Assembly (NCBI GenBank): GCA_020633075.1 | Contig: JACKEI010000002.1 | Coordinates: 1,302,001 to 1,366,000 of the forward strand | DNA from: Sandaracinaceae bacterium | Lineage (GTDB): Bacteria; Myxococcota_A; Polyangia; Polyangiales; Houyiibacteriaceae | Direction: 5' to 3' | DNA: 64,000 nucleotides | Shown: positions 25,261-34,084 of the stretch, in pieces | Layout: the number at the start of each line of letters is the position of its first letter | How positions within the stretch are numbered: the first letter of the stretch is position 1 | Position numbers and translations under genes: made by a program | Notes under the pieces: generated by a model | Told to the model about the DNA's origin: nothing | Database searches by the model: none | The model's input: only the letters and a program-made list of their open reading frames with translations

Positions 25261-25725
25261 ATGACACGTCGCGTCGCCTCGCTCCTGCTCCCCCTCACCC
25301 TCTTGCTCGTCGGGCTCCCCGGCTGCGGTGGCGGCTTTCGTCTCCGTCCGGTCTCGCCGCACTCGCAGCAGGGCTCGGTCCTGTTCGCGGGCCACCTCGC
25401 GTCCGTGCAGATCATGCTCGCGCCCGAGCTGGAGGCGGACAAGGTGGCCATGCTGGTCAACTACGACGTGCCGGGCGAGATGTCGCGCGTGCTGACCGGG
25501 CTGGGGTCGGGGCAGATTCCCTTCGCCGCGCATGTGTACATCACGCAGTTCCGCAACGGCTTCGGCCCCGCGCGCATGCACACGCGCACCATCGTCTACG
25601 ACCCGTCCGGCGCCGTGGTGCGGGACTTCGAGAGCGAGTCTCTGTCCATGCGGGGGGGAAGCAAGGGCGCACGCCTGTTGCGCATCACCCAGCACAACGT
25701 GCAGTCCATCGCCGACGCGCTCTAG
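25261..25725 (+). CDS. Putative lipoprotein (154 aa)
   Basis: A signal peptide (RRVASLLLPLTLLLVGLPGC) ends in a lipobox LPGC at residue 22, followed by Gly-Gly-Gly. The mature part has alternating strands (RLRPVSPHSQQGSVLFAGHLASVQIML; FAAHVYITQF; HTRTIVYDPSGAVVRDFESESLSM). I recognise no named family. It lies 30 nt upstream of another exported-type gene on the same strand, so they could form an operon. It is divergent from the acyltransferase gene. Confidence 0.72.
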   Translation: MTRRVASLLLPLTLLLVGLPGCGGGFRLRPVSPHSQQGSVLFAGHLASVQIMLAPELEADKVAMLVNYDVPGEMSRVLTGLGSGQIPFAAHVYITQFRNGFGPARMHTRTIVYDPSGAVVRDFESESLSMRGGSKGARLLRITQHNVQSIADAL

Positions 25726-25755
25726 GGCTACGTAGAGAAGTCAGGGGCTGAGCCT

Positions 25756-26427
25756 ATGGCGCGTGGGGTCTGCGAGCTGCTGGTCGTGTGTCTGCTGGTC
25801 GGCGCCGCGGCACCTGCGCGGGCGCAGTCCACGTCGCTGCCCCCTCCGCCCATCGAAGAGCTGGGCGGCGGGCTCGCGGCGGGTCCCGACTGGGTGTCGC
25901 TGCGTCTCGCGCACGTCCGCGAGCGTCGGCGCGAAGGAGCTGCGCTGCTCAGCCTCGGCGTGGCGGGCGCGATGGGTGGCGCGTTGGTGGCCGTCGTCGG
26001 CCGCGAGGACCCCGCGCTGCTCGCGTTCGGGCTGACCACGCTCTCGTTCGGGGTCATCAACGTGCCGCTCGGCGTGGGGCTCTTGGACCTGCGGCAGCGG
26101 GCGCGTCGAGAAGCGCTGGAGCTCACGGGCGCCACCGCCGACACCGTGGCGGAGCGCGTCGCGGCCTGGGCGCGTAGCGAGCGCTGGAAGCGCGTGAGCT
26201 TCGCCGTCAACGCGGGTCTGGACGTGGTCTACATCGTGGCCGGCGCGCTCCTGGTGGGTCTCGCAGGGCGCACCCAGCACGCAGGCTCCGCGCGCGGCGC
26301 GGGCTGGGGCATGATCAGCCAGGGCGCCGCACTGCTGGTCTACGACCTGTACGGTGTGCGCGCGACGACGCGCCGGCTGCGCGCCCTGTCCACCGACGCG
26401 TGGGTGGAGCAGCAGCTGATGTACTGA
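25756..26427 (+). CDS. Putative membrane protein (223 aa)
   Basis: The protein starts with a signal peptide or first membrane segment (ELLVVCLLVGAAAPARAQ). Hydrophobic stretches follow at about 70-90 (AALLSLGVAGAMGGALVAVVG), 95-112 (LLAFGLTTLSFGVINVPLGVGLL), 160-180 (NAGLDVVYIVAGALLVGLAG) and 195-210. That predicts an inner-membrane protein with about four helices after cleavage. AGGGG lies about 9 nt upstream of the ATG. No family was recognised. It follows the lipoprotein gene by 30 nt. Confidence 0.68.
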   Translation: MARGVCELLVVCLLVGAAAPARAQSTSLPPPPIEELGGGLAAGPDWVSLRLAHVRERRREGAALLSLGVAGAMGGALVAVVGREDPALLAFGLTTLSFGVINVPLGVGLLDLRQRARREALELTGATADTVAERVAAWARSERWKRVSFAVNAGLDVVYIVAGALLVGLAGRTQHAGSARGAGWGMISQGAALLVYDLYGVRATTRRLRALSTDAWVEQQLMY

Positions 26428-26447
26428 GTGTCTCCGGGGGGCGGTCC

Positions 26448-26456
26448 TGCTACCGT
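26448..26456 (+). promoter_or_regulatory. Extended -10 element of the 2-hydroxyacid dehydrogenase gene
   Basis: TGCTACCGT ends 6 nt before the GTG at 26463, which would make the mRNA leaderless and supports that GTG as the start. Confidence 0.5.
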
Positions 26457-26462
26457 GACGCC

Positions 26463-27428
26463 GTGCCGACGCTCCTGCTCTTCGACGCCAGCGCCGACCC
26501 CTTCTGGCGCATCCCGGACGGCTTCGCCCACGCCGTGGAGGAGACGCTCGCCGCGCTGCCCGGAGACTGGCAGGTCACACGCTGCCAGCGGGGCGCTGAG
26601 CTCAGCGCGGCGCTACAGGACGCCGACGCCTTCGTGGGCTGGGCTTTCCCGCCAGCGCTCGCGCGCCGTGCGCAGCGCCTGCGCGTGGTGCACTTCCTGA
26701 TGGCGGGGGTGCCTGCGGGCTGGGCGGAGCTCTGCGAGCGGAGACCGGAGCTGCGCGTGACGCGCTCGAGCGGCATCAACGCCGACGGCGTGGCGGAGCA
26801 CGGCCTGTTCTTGCTGCTCGCGCTGCTGCGTGGCGTCAACGTGGGCGCGCTGTCCCGCTGGGAGCCGAGCGCCTTCGGGGAGGCTCGCGCTCCTGCGCAC
26901 ATGCGCTGCGTCGTGGTCGGCGCAGGGCCCATCGGGGCGCACGTCGCGCGCCTGGCGCGGCCCCTCTTTCGGGAAGTGCGGGTCGTCAGCCGCAGCGCAC
27001 GCGAGTCACTCGAGGTCGACGCGCCGGACGGCGCGCGCGTGTCCCTCGGCCCCGTGGCGGGCTTCACGGACGCGGCCGCGCTGCTGGGCTCGGCCGACGC
27101 GGTGGTGTTGGTGCTGCCCGCCACCCCGGAGACCCAGGCTCTCTACAGCGAGCTCTTCGCCGTGCTCCGACCGGACGTGTGTCTCGTGAACCTGGGACGC
27201 GGCGAGTCGCTGGACGAGGCCGCGCTGCTGGCGTTCCTGAACACCAACCCCGGCGCGCGCTTCGCCGCCGACGTCGCCCCCGTGGAGCCGTATCCGGCCG
27301 AGGGAGCGCTCTACGCGCACCCGCGCGTGTTGCTCACGCCGCACGTGGCCGGGCGTCGCGCAGGGGTCTGGGAGGCGCTGCTGCCGCCGACCTTGGACGC
27401 GCTGCAGCGAGGCCTGCTGCCCAGCTGA
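26463..27428 (+). CDS. D-isomer-specific 2-hydroxyacid dehydrogenase family protein
   Basis: This 321-aa NAD(P)-dependent dehydrogenase has the Rossmann signature VVVGAGPIGAHVARLARPL near residue 150. The catalytic set is an Arg in NLGRGESLDEAALL, a Glu in APVEPYP and a His in LLTPHVAG. It belongs with the glyoxylate/hydroxypyruvate reductase-like members (GhrA-type), with reduction of a 2-oxo acid as the likely reaction; the substrate is unknown. The GTG start at 26463 is supported by the -10 element 6 nt upstream. The gene is convergent with the MMPL transporter. Confidence 0.85.
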   Translation: MPTLLLFDASADPFWRIPDGFAHAVEETLAALPGDWQVTRCQRGAELSAALQDADAFVGWAFPPALARRAQRLRVVHFLMAGVPAGWAELCERRPELRVTRSSGINADGVAEHGLFLLLALLRGVNVGALSRWEPSAFGEARAPAHMRCVVVGAGPIGAHVARLARPLFREVRVVSRSARESLEVDAPDGARVSLGPVAGFTDAAALLGSADAVVLVLPATPETQALYSELFAVLRPDVCLVNLGRGESLDEAALLAFLNTNPGARFAADVAPVEPYPAEGALYAHPRVLLTPHVAGRRAGVWEALLPPTLDALQRGLLPS

Positions 27429-27459
27429 GTCACGCGCGGGGCTCGAGTGTCTACCGAGT

Positions 27460-27475
27460 GGGGCTCCGCAGCCCC
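27460..27475 (+). terminator. GC-rich hairpin between convergent genes
   Basis: GGGGCT-CCGC-AGCCCC forms a perfect 6-bp stem with a 4-nt loop between the dehydrogenase and transporter genes. It lacks a T-tract, so its role as a (bidirectional) terminator is uncertain. Confidence 0.35.
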
Positions 27476-27498
27476 GGCTCCGCGCGGCTCGCAGGCCC

Positions 27499-29892
27499 TC
27501 AGCCCGCGGGCTCGGGTGGCGCGCTCGGCTGGCGCCCACGGTGGTAGACCGCTCGCAGCAGCGCGGGCGTGAACACCAGGTTGGCCACCAGCGCCACCAG
27601 GACCGTCAGCGACACGAGCAGCCCGAAGTGGCGCACGTTGGCGAGCTGCGCGAAGCCGAAACAAGCAAAGCCCACCGCGAGCACCACGCTGGTGGCGACG
27701 ATGGCGCGCGCCGTGTGCGCGAAGACCGCATCCACGCCTCCCTCGGTCCCCAGCATCGGCTCGTGCGCGTGGAAGGTGTAGAAGAAGTGGATCGTGTCGT
27801 CCACCGCGATGCCGATCACGATGCTCGCCACCATCAGCGTGTTCAGGTCCAGCGGGACGCGGAGCGCCCCCATGGTGCCGCCCACCACGGCGAGGGGGAG
27901 CAGGCTGGGCAGCATCGCGATGAGGCCCAGCTTGAAGTCCCCGAAGAGCATGATGAGCAGCAGGGTCACCACTGCGACGGCCGCCACGAAGCTCTTCGTG
28001 AGGTCCACGATCAGCGCGCTCACCACCTCGAAGCCCGCGTAGGCCGAGCCGGTCAGCTCCACGTGCGCAGAGCTGCCGATCTCCTCGCGGATGCCGCGCT
28101 CCAGGTGGGCCTCGAGCGGAGCGTACTCGCCCGCCTCCAACCAGCGCACGCGCAGCGTCATCAGCGCGTGGGTGCCGTCGTCCGAGAGGTAGGCCCGCAG
28201 GCCGGTCGGGTCGGCCGCGCGCAGCTGCGCGAACGCGTCCAGGGTGCCCTGCTCGCTCTCCGGCAAGCGGTAGCCATCGGGCTCCCCCGAGAGGGCGCGC
28301 TGCGCCGCGCGCAGCGGATCGAGGACGCTCGTGACGCCCGTCACCACACGCCGGTCGTCTCCGGGGGCGCGATAGGTCAGCGCGTGGGCCTCGAGGGCCG
28401 CCAGCCGCGTCATGACGTCCTCGTGGGCGAGCGTCTGGTCGAGGGGCGCCGAGACCAGCACCTGCACCGTCGCGGTTCCGCCGAGGGTGGCGTCCACCGC
28501 CTCGAGCGACAGGCGCGCAGGGTTGGTCGCCGGGAGCCAGCGCAGGGGGTCGTGCCGCCCTTCGAGGCGGGCCAGCCCGAACCCGGCGGACACTGTCACG
28601 AGCGTCGCGGCGAGCACCACCAGGTTGCGCCGCCCGTGCCGCAGCTTGCCGTCGCGCAGGCTGGGCTTCGACGCGGCGTTGCAGGCCGCCAGCACGCGAT
28701 CCAGCGTGTCGGGCACCAGCGGCGCGCCAGCCGCGTGCGCGCGCGCGGCCCGTGCACCCAGACCCCCACCGCGGTGAAAGGTGAGGAACGCGGGCAAGAA
28801 GACCAGCGAGAGCAGCAACGCCACTGCCACGCCCAGCGCGCCGAAGGTGCCCATGTCCGCCACGGCCGCCAAGCTGGCCGTCCGGAAGCTCAGGAGCCCG
28901 GCCATGGTGGTGAGTGAGGTGAGCAGCACCGGCACGCCGGTCTGGGACACCGCCCCCACCACCGCGTCGCGGGGGGACGCGCCGTCGCGCCGCAGGTCGC
29001 GGAAGATGGACTGCACGTGGATCGAGTCTGCCATGCCCACGCAGATCAAGAACGACGCGAGCACGCTCGTGACGCCCGTGACCGGTACGTCGAAGTAGGC
29101 CATGGCCCCCAGCGTCCAGATGACGGCCTGGATGACGACCAGGAGCGGCCCGATCACGCCGAAGGGGCCGCGGTACAGGAAGGCGAGGATCAGCACCATC
29201 GCGAACAAGCACGCGCCCATCACCAGGGGCATGTCGTGCGCCATGGCGCCGTCCAGCGCCACGTCGAGGGCCGGCATCCCCGTCACGCGCAAGCGGAAGG
29301 CGCTCGCGTCGGCTTCACGCAGCAACGCCTCGAGCTCGTCGTCCACACGCGCGACTTCAGCCTCGTCGTGCGCGTCGCTGCGCACCAGCAGCATGGCCGC
29401 CTGCCCGTCGCGGGTGACCACGTGGTCCACCAGCGCCGGGTTGGCGAGCACCTCCCTCTCTAGGTCGGGGAGGGCGTCCGCGCTGGGGGGCGCCTCCAAC
29501 AGCGCTCGCCGCTCCAGCGTCCCGTCGTGGTTCTCCAGCACGGAGGCGTTGACCAGCGAGGTGACCCCCAGCCCACGCCCCGCGATGCTGGTGTGCAGCG
29601 CGCGTAGACGGCCCAGGAAGTCGGCCGTGAACACGTCCCCTTGCGCCACGACCAGGAACACCTCGTCATGGCCAAAGTGCTGCTCGAGCCGACCGAGGGT
29701 CGCCATCGCGGGCGAGTCGCTCCCCAGCAGGCTCTCGCTGCGGTTGTCCACATGCAGCTGTGTCCACGCGCGGTTGGCGCTCACGCCCGTCACCGCCAAG
29801 CACAGCGCGAGCGCCACCCAGCGCCCCGCCGTGACCACGCGCGCGAGCTTCTCGAACAACACGGGGCCGAGCGGGAGATGGGTGTCGTTCAC
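27499..29892 (-). CDS. RND-superfamily (MMPL-type) transporter
   Basis: This inner-membrane protein of 797 aa has two repeats, each with one N-terminal helix, a large periplasmic loop and five further helices. The first-repeat membrane block is ACLFAMVLILAFLYRGPFGVIG to VALLLSLVFLPAFLTF, and the second is VVTLLLIMLFGDFKLGLIAMLP to LLVSLTVLVALVANLVFTPALL. Conserved charged or polar residues sit in the membrane core (ICVGMADSIH and IGIAVDDTIHFFY). Relatives move lipids, hopanoids or other hydrophobic substrates using the proton gradient. I preferred the GTG at 29892 because TGCTATGGT ends 6 nt upstream; the GTG at 29925 is the alternative. Confidence 0.88.
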   Translation of the reverse strand: MNDTHLPLGPVLFEKLARVVTAGRWVALALCLAVTGVSANRAWTQLHVDNRSESLLGSDSPAMATLGRLEQHFGHDEVFLVVAQGDVFTADFLGRLRALHTSIAGRGLGVTSLVNASVLENHDGTLERRALLEAPPSADALPDLEREVLANPALVDHVVTRDGQAAMLLVRSDAHDEAEVARVDDELEALLREADASAFRLRVTGMPALDVALDGAMAHDMPLVMGACLFAMVLILAFLYRGPFGVIGPLLVVIQAVIWTLGAMAYFDVPVTGVTSVLASFLICVGMADSIHVQSIFRDLRRDGASPRDAVVGAVSQTGVPVLLTSLTTMAGLLSFRTASLAAVADMGTFGALGVAVALLLSLVFLPAFLTFHRGGGLGARAARAHAAGAPLVPDTLDRVLAACNAASKPSLRDGKLRHGRRNLVVLAATLVTVSAGFGLARLEGRHDPLRWLPATNPARLSLEAVDATLGGTATVQVLVSAPLDQTLAHEDVMTRLAALEAHALTYRAPGDDRRVVTGVTSVLDPLRAAQRALSGEPDGYRLPESEQGTLDAFAQLRAADPTGLRAYLSDDGTHALMTLRVRWLEAGEYAPLEAHLERGIREEIGSSAHVELTGSAYAGFEVVSALIVDLTKSFVAAVAVVTLLLIMLFGDFKLGLIAMLPSLLPLAVVGGTMGALRVPLDLNTLMVASIVIGIAVDDTIHFFYTFHAHEPMLGTEGGVDAVFAHTARAIVATSVVLAVGFACFGFAQLANVRHFGLLVSLTVLVALVANLVFTPALLRAVYHRGRQPSAPPEPAG

Positions 29893-29898
29893 GCCGCA

Positions 29899-29907
29899 AC
29901 CATAGCA
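29899..29907 (-). promoter_or_regulatory. Extended -10 element of the MMPL transporter gene
   Basis: TGCTATGGT on the minus strand ends 6 nt before the GTG at 29892. The same 9-mer recurs upstream of the F420 operon. Confidence 0.5.
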
Positions 29908-29934
29908 AGCCGCGGGCGGGCGCACCCCGTGCCT

Positions 29935-31758
29935 TCAGTCGCAGCGGGGGTCGGTGCAGTAGCCGGGGGCGGCGTCCCCCTCCGACGGCGCGCAGCGGAA
30001 GCCCAGGGGGCACTCTCCGTCGCTGGCACAGCCCAGCTCGCAGAGGCGCGTGCTGGGTTCGCACGCGAGCGCGGCGTCGCTGCGTTCCAGCCGCGCACGG
30101 AGGCGCGCCAGCTCGTCCGGCGTGAGCGCGCAGGCGTCGGCCGCACCAGGGGTGCACGCGCTGCCCCACGTGGGGAGCTCGCCGTCCCCGACGTCGTCGA
30201 ACACGCACTCCACACGCAGCTCGGCCAGCGGCGTTGGGGCCGTGGCCGCAAAGTTCAGCAGCCGCGCGCGACCCGCCGGGCACTGGTCGAGGGCCCGCGG
30301 GCTGTAGTCGTCGTAGAACCAGCCCACGCCGGCGGGGGGCTCCCCCAGCGCGCGCTCGTCGTCGGTGGGCACCAGCTGGGTCACGCGACAGACCTCCCGC
30401 CCCGCCTCGTCCACCCGCAGGAGCGTGCGCCCGGCGATGGCCTCGCAGCGCAGCCCCAGCGGCAGCGTCTCGTCGAGCTGGCAGCGCACGCTCTCGTCCG
30501 GCAGTCGTCGCAAGGGCGTGCTCAGGCAGCTCTCGCCGAGAGCCGCCGCGATGGGGGCCAGCAACCCCGTCGCGAGAGACGAGTAGTCCGCGCGCCCGAG
30601 CGTGTCCGCGCGGCAGATGCTCTCGAGTACCACCTCGCCGCCTCGCGCGCGCAGCGCCTCCGCCAGCTTCACGATGCGGCGCGCGGGCGTCGCGTTCGAG
30701 CGCAGGGTCCCCTCGCTGCGTGTGCAGGCTGGCACCAGCGACGCCGGGGCCTGAGGGTCCGGGCGCTCCTGCATGCCTGGGTGCCGCAGCAGCGCCTGGA
30801 AGTCCCCGCTCCGCTGAAACGCGGCGCTCGCGTCCAGGGGCAGGCCCACCACCGCCGCCAGCACCACGCCGCGCGTGCGCAGGGCCAGCAGCCCCTCTAC
30901 GTAGCGCTCCACGTCGTACTGGGCGTCGCGGTAGGTCGCGCAGCGCCGGTCCAGCAGCGGCGTGGGGTTGCTGACGGGATCGTTGTCCAGGAAGGGGCCG
31001 GGGTAGGGGCCGTCCACCGTCTGGTAGACGCGGTCGTCGGGGCTCGAGCAGTCGTCCTCGTCCGTCAGCAGCACCACCACCAGCGCCGCGTCTGGGCGGA
31101 GGAAGCCGACGTTCGCGCCGTCGCCATGCCCCACGCGCCCCTCCACGAAGAGAGGCCCGGCTGTGCTGGGGGTCAGCGCCTTCAGCAGCGCCTCGAGGGG
31201 CTGCTCGAAGTTGCAGCCCCCCGTGCCCACGGTGGCCAGGCACTGCGCAGCCACCGCGACCTCCTCGCCGCTACGCTCGGGGAACGAGACGAAGGGGGGG
31301 TACGCGGAGGCGCAGGCTACGCCCGGTACCACCCCCGAGGTCTGCACCAGCACGCCATCGGCGCCGCGCCCGCCCGGGCACTGGCTGGAGAGATAGGGGC
31401 CCGTGCCCATGTCGGTGCGGACGACGCCCACGTGCAGGTCCTCGATGCGCTCGAGCTCACGCAGGCCGTCGTCGTCCACGTCGCCGGTAGTGAGGATGCG
31501 CACCAGCCGCGGGATCTCGCGCCGCAGCGCGCGCTGCTCGTCCTCCATGGACGACGAGTCGTCCACCACGAACAAGAGGTCCAAGCGCGGCGGCGGGGTG
31601 ATGGTCACGCGCTCCACCAGGATGCGCTGGCCGCAGGGCGGCACGGATCCCAGCTCTCGCGCGAAGGGGTCGCAGCCCCATGACAGCCCGACAGCCGTGG
31701 CGAGCGCCAGCAGCACGGGGCGCGCGGTCGTGGCTCGGTGCGAGTGGGCGGAGAGCAT
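29935..31758 (-). CDS. Cys-rich lipoprotein with von Willebrand factor A-like domain (paralogue 1)
   Basis: This 607-aa secreted protein has a signal peptide with lipobox near residue 29 (AVGLSWGC). A vWA-like fold starts at LLFVVDDSSSMEDEQ (MIDAS DxSxS) and includes VVVLLTDEDDCSSPDD. Many cysteines follow, and the C-terminus has a small Cys-rich module (CELGCASDGECPLGFRC). It shares architecture and many segments with the gene directly upstream: DSSSMEDEQRAL vs DNSASMREEQQAL, LTDEDDCS vs VTDEDDCS, GWFYDDYSP vs GWFYDDYLP. They are therefore tandem paralogues. A surface adhesion or metal-dependent binding role is inferred. ATG 31758 or GTG 31773 may start it. Confidence 0.82.
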   Translation of the reverse strand: MLSAHSHRATTARPVLLALATAVGLSWGCDPFARELGSVPPCGQRILVERVTITPPPRLDLLFVVDDSSSMEDEQRALRREIPRLVRILTTGDVDDDGLRELERIEDLHVGVVRTDMGTGPYLSSQCPGGRGADGVLVQTSGVVPGVACASAYPPFVSFPERSGEEVAVAAQCLATVGTGGCNFEQPLEALLKALTPSTAGPLFVEGRVGHGDGANVGFLRPDAALVVVLLTDEDDCSSPDDRVYQTVDGPYPGPFLDNDPVSNPTPLLDRRCATYRDAQYDVERYVEGLLALRTRGVVLAAVVGLPLDASAAFQRSGDFQALLRHPGMQERPDPQAPASLVPACTRSEGTLRSNATPARRIVKLAEALRARGGEVVLESICRADTLGRADYSSLATGLLAPIAAALGESCLSTPLRRLPDESVRCQLDETLPLGLRCEAIAGRTLLRVDEAGREVCRVTQLVPTDDERALGEPPAGVGWFYDDYSPRALDQCPAGRARLLNFAATAPTPLAELRVECVFDDVGDGELPTWGSACTPGAADACALTPDELARLRARLERSDAALACEPSTRLCELGCASDGECPLGFRCAPSEGDAAPGYCTDPRCD

Positions 31759-31782
31759 GCGAAGCGGTGACACAGAAGAGCG

Positions 31783-31820
31783 AAAAACGAAAACGGCGAC
31801 CCTCGTGAGAGAGCCGCCGT
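31783..31820 (-). terminator. Intrinsic terminator between the two vWA lipoprotein genes
   Basis: On the minus strand a stem ACGGCG / CGCCGT with an inner CTC/GAG pairing is followed by TTTCGTTTTTCG. It lies just after the stop of the 31842 gene and would at least partly separate its transcript from the downstream paralogue. Confidence 0.6.
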
Positions 31821-31841
31821 GTTCAAGGTGTCATGCCAGGC

Positions 31842-33782
31842 TCAGAGCTGACAGGTCGGGCTGATGCAGTAGGAGTTCATGCCCATGTTGCCCTCGGCCG
31901 CGTCGAAGCAGACGTAGCCACCGGGGCAGTCCGCGTCCGTGGCGCAGCCGAGCTGGCAGGTGTTGGAGAAGTCGTCACACACGAGCGCGGCGTTGGCGCG
32001 GTCGTACTGCGAGCGCAGGCTGATGAGGTCGTCTCCCGCCAAGTCGCAGTCAGCCTGGGTGAAGCCCGGGCAGGGGCTGCCGATGTCGGCCCGCGCGCCC
32101 GTGGGGACCACGGGGCTCAAGCACTCCAGGCGGAACTTCGCGCCCGGCACCGACTCGGCGCCCGTCGTGAAGCGCACCTGCTGGCGGTTGCCCACCTCGA
32201 AGCGCTGACAGTCCTCGTCCAGGCTGGGCAGGTAGTCGTCGTAGAACCAGCCGAGCTCGGTGGGCTCCATGTCGCCGGCGATCTGCTCGGCGGTCGGAAT
32301 CACCTGGTTGACCAGACAGACCTCGCGAGTGCCGTCCATGCGTACGGCCTCCGCCTGGCGACCGCGGCTGGCCTGCTCTGCGCAGGTCACGCCCTCGGGG
32401 AGCACCTCGAGGATCTGACAGGTCACCGCGCCCGTGCCACCCCGGATGAGCGGGCGGGGCAAGCAGCTGGTGGGCAGCGAGGCCGCGATGCGCGCCGCGA
32501 TGGAGCGCACGGCGGGACCGAAGTCGGCCGTGTAGTCCCCGTTGTCCGGATCGACCGCTTGGCAGATCGACGCGACGACACCACCCACGCCCGCCGCGAC
32601 CAGGCCGCGCGTGACCGTGAGCAAGCGACGGGGCGGGAAGGCCCGGTTCTCCAACGAGGTGTTCATGGGCATGGCGGGGTTCGGGCGGATGCAGCTGGGC
32701 ACCAGGTCGTTGCCGGCGGCGTTGGACCGCTCCATCATGGTGGGGTCGGCCAAGATGGCGTCGATGTCGGTGGTGCGCAGCGTGATGCCGTTCTCTACGA
32801 CGTCTTCGCTGTTGGCATCCAGCACGTCCGGGTCCACGCCCGAGATGGTCGCGAAGATGGTGAGGTTCTCGGCGCCGGGGCGCAGCGCGAGGATGCCGTC
32901 CACGTAGCGCGTCATGACGTTGTACTGCGCGTCGCGGTGCGCTGCGCATTGCCGGTTGGGCGCCAGGTTGGGCGGTGAGGCGTTGTCGCGTGGCACCGGG
33001 TAGGCCGTGTTTGTGGTGGTGATCTCGTACAGGTCGAGGTCGTCCGTGGAGCAGTCGTCCTCGTCGGTCACCATGATGATGGCCAGCAGCGAGTTGGCGC
33101 GCAGGAAGCCGCTGTTCGCGCCCGCGCCGCCGTGTCCGTCGGTGCGGCGGATCTCGACGCCGTTGCGCCGCTGCGGGAACTTGATGGACGAGTCCGCGGG
33201 CGTGAGGGCCTTGAGCACCGCCTCGAGCTGCTGCTCGAAGGCGCAGCCCTGCGAGCCGGTGTCCGCCAAGCAGCCGACCGACGCGGCGAAGGTGGCCGGG
33301 TCGTCCGTGCTCGACATGAAGGTCAGGAAGGCGGGCACCGCCGGCTCCGTGGGACAGCTGGCGTTGGTGCCACGGTGCAGGTCCACCAAGATGCCGTCGT
33401 CACCCAGGGTCGTGGTGCAGAACGCCGACGCGGGGATGTCCACGCCACCGATGCCCATGTTGCTGGTGATGATGCCCACCTGGATGCTGGCCACCGGGTC
33501 GAAGTCGTCCGTGGTGCCGCCGTCCTGGAGGTCACCGCTGGCGAGGATCTCGACCAAGCGCGGGATCTCGGTGATGAGCGCCTGCTGCTCTTCGCGCATG
33601 GACGCCGAGTTGTCGACCAGGAAGAGCAGGTCGATCTCGTTGATTTCCGTCACGGCCACTTCGTTGACGACACCCGAGACGGTGCAGGGGTTGAGGGGCC
33701 GCAGGGGACGGTCGAGGCAGCCCCCGAGCAGCACGGTGGCAATCGAGAGTAGGGCTGTGAGGCTGCGTGAGCGCAAGTACAT
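31842..33782 (-). CDS. Cys-rich lipoprotein with von Willebrand factor A-like domain (paralogue 2)
   Basis: This 646-aa protein has a signal peptide and lipobox (ALLSIATVLLGGC, Cys22). A vWA-like domain begins at IDLLFLVDNSASMREEQ with the DxSxS metal site and continues through LLAIIMVTDEDDCSTDD. Many cysteines follow, and a C-terminal Cys module (CQLGCATDADCPGGYVC) ends in PTCQL. The ATG at 33782 is preceded by a perfect GGAGG at ideal spacing, which settles the start. It is a close structural paralogue of the downstream gene. The family is common in myxobacterial genomes, with functions mostly unknown; metal-dependent adhesion at the outer membrane is an inference. Confidence 0.85.
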   Translation of the reverse strand: MYLRSRSLTALLSIATVLLGGCLDRPLRPLNPCTVSGVVNEVAVTEINEIDLLFLVDNSASMREEQQALITEIPRLVEILASGDLQDGGTTDDFDPVASIQVGIITSNMGIGGVDIPASAFCTTTLGDDGILVDLHRGTNASCPTEPAVPAFLTFMSSTDDPATFAASVGCLADTGSQGCAFEQQLEAVLKALTPADSSIKFPQRRNGVEIRRTDGHGGAGANSGFLRANSLLAIIMVTDEDDCSTDDLDLYEITTTNTAYPVPRDNASPPNLAPNRQCAAHRDAQYNVMTRYVDGILALRPGAENLTIFATISGVDPDVLDANSEDVVENGITLRTTDIDAILADPTMMERSNAAGNDLVPSCIRPNPAMPMNTSLENRAFPPRRLLTVTRGLVAAGVGGVVASICQAVDPDNGDYTADFGPAVRSIAARIAASLPTSCLPRPLIRGGTGAVTCQILEVLPEGVTCAEQASRGRQAEAVRMDGTREVCLVNQVIPTAEQIAGDMEPTELGWFYDDYLPSLDEDCQRFEVGNRQQVRFTTGAESVPGAKFRLECLSPVVPTGARADIGSPCPGFTQADCDLAGDDLISLRSQYDRANAALVCDDFSNTCQLGCATDADCPGGYVCFDAAEGNMGMNSYCISPTCQL

Positions 33783-33950
33783 GGTTCCTCCAAGAACGCG
33801 AGGCGGCGACGATACCCCTTCCGGCCTACAAAGATCAACACCAGAGGGTGCTGTGACGGGCAAGGGAGCCAGTGGTTTCCGTGGGTTGACGTAGCGAAAG
33901 GCGCGCCAACGCCAGCGCGCGGGAATGTTCGCGCCTCTCGACGTTGCGTA

Positions 33951-33984
33951 GACAACTTGGTTGTCATTGTCATCGTAGTTGACA
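33951..33984. promoter_or_regulatory. Cluster of inverted repeats in the divergent intergenic region
   Basis: The 302-nt gap 33783-34084 between the vWA lipoprotein and the NtrC-type regulator holds a perfect inverted repeat GACAAC-TTG-GTTGTC (33951-33965). Next come tandem TTGTCA units (33961-33966, 33967-33972) and a second inverted repeat TGTCA-N7-TGACA (33968-33984). The arrangement looks like an operator for a dimeric regulator acting on one or both divergent genes. I see nothing else firm in the gap. Confidence 0.5.
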
Positions 33985-34084
33985 TCTGCCCGAAACCGCT
34001 CGACGCCCGCTTCCCCACTCGATACCTTTTGCGTATGTGTAGGAACCGGCCACGCAAGTTGTTCGTAGCGCTCAGGGCACGCCC

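Noticed and set aside
23838..25460. Longer version of the acyltransferase starting at 25460
   Set aside because: The extra 114 codons overlap the divergent lipoprotein gene and do not resemble the family; the ATG at 25118 starts the conserved region.
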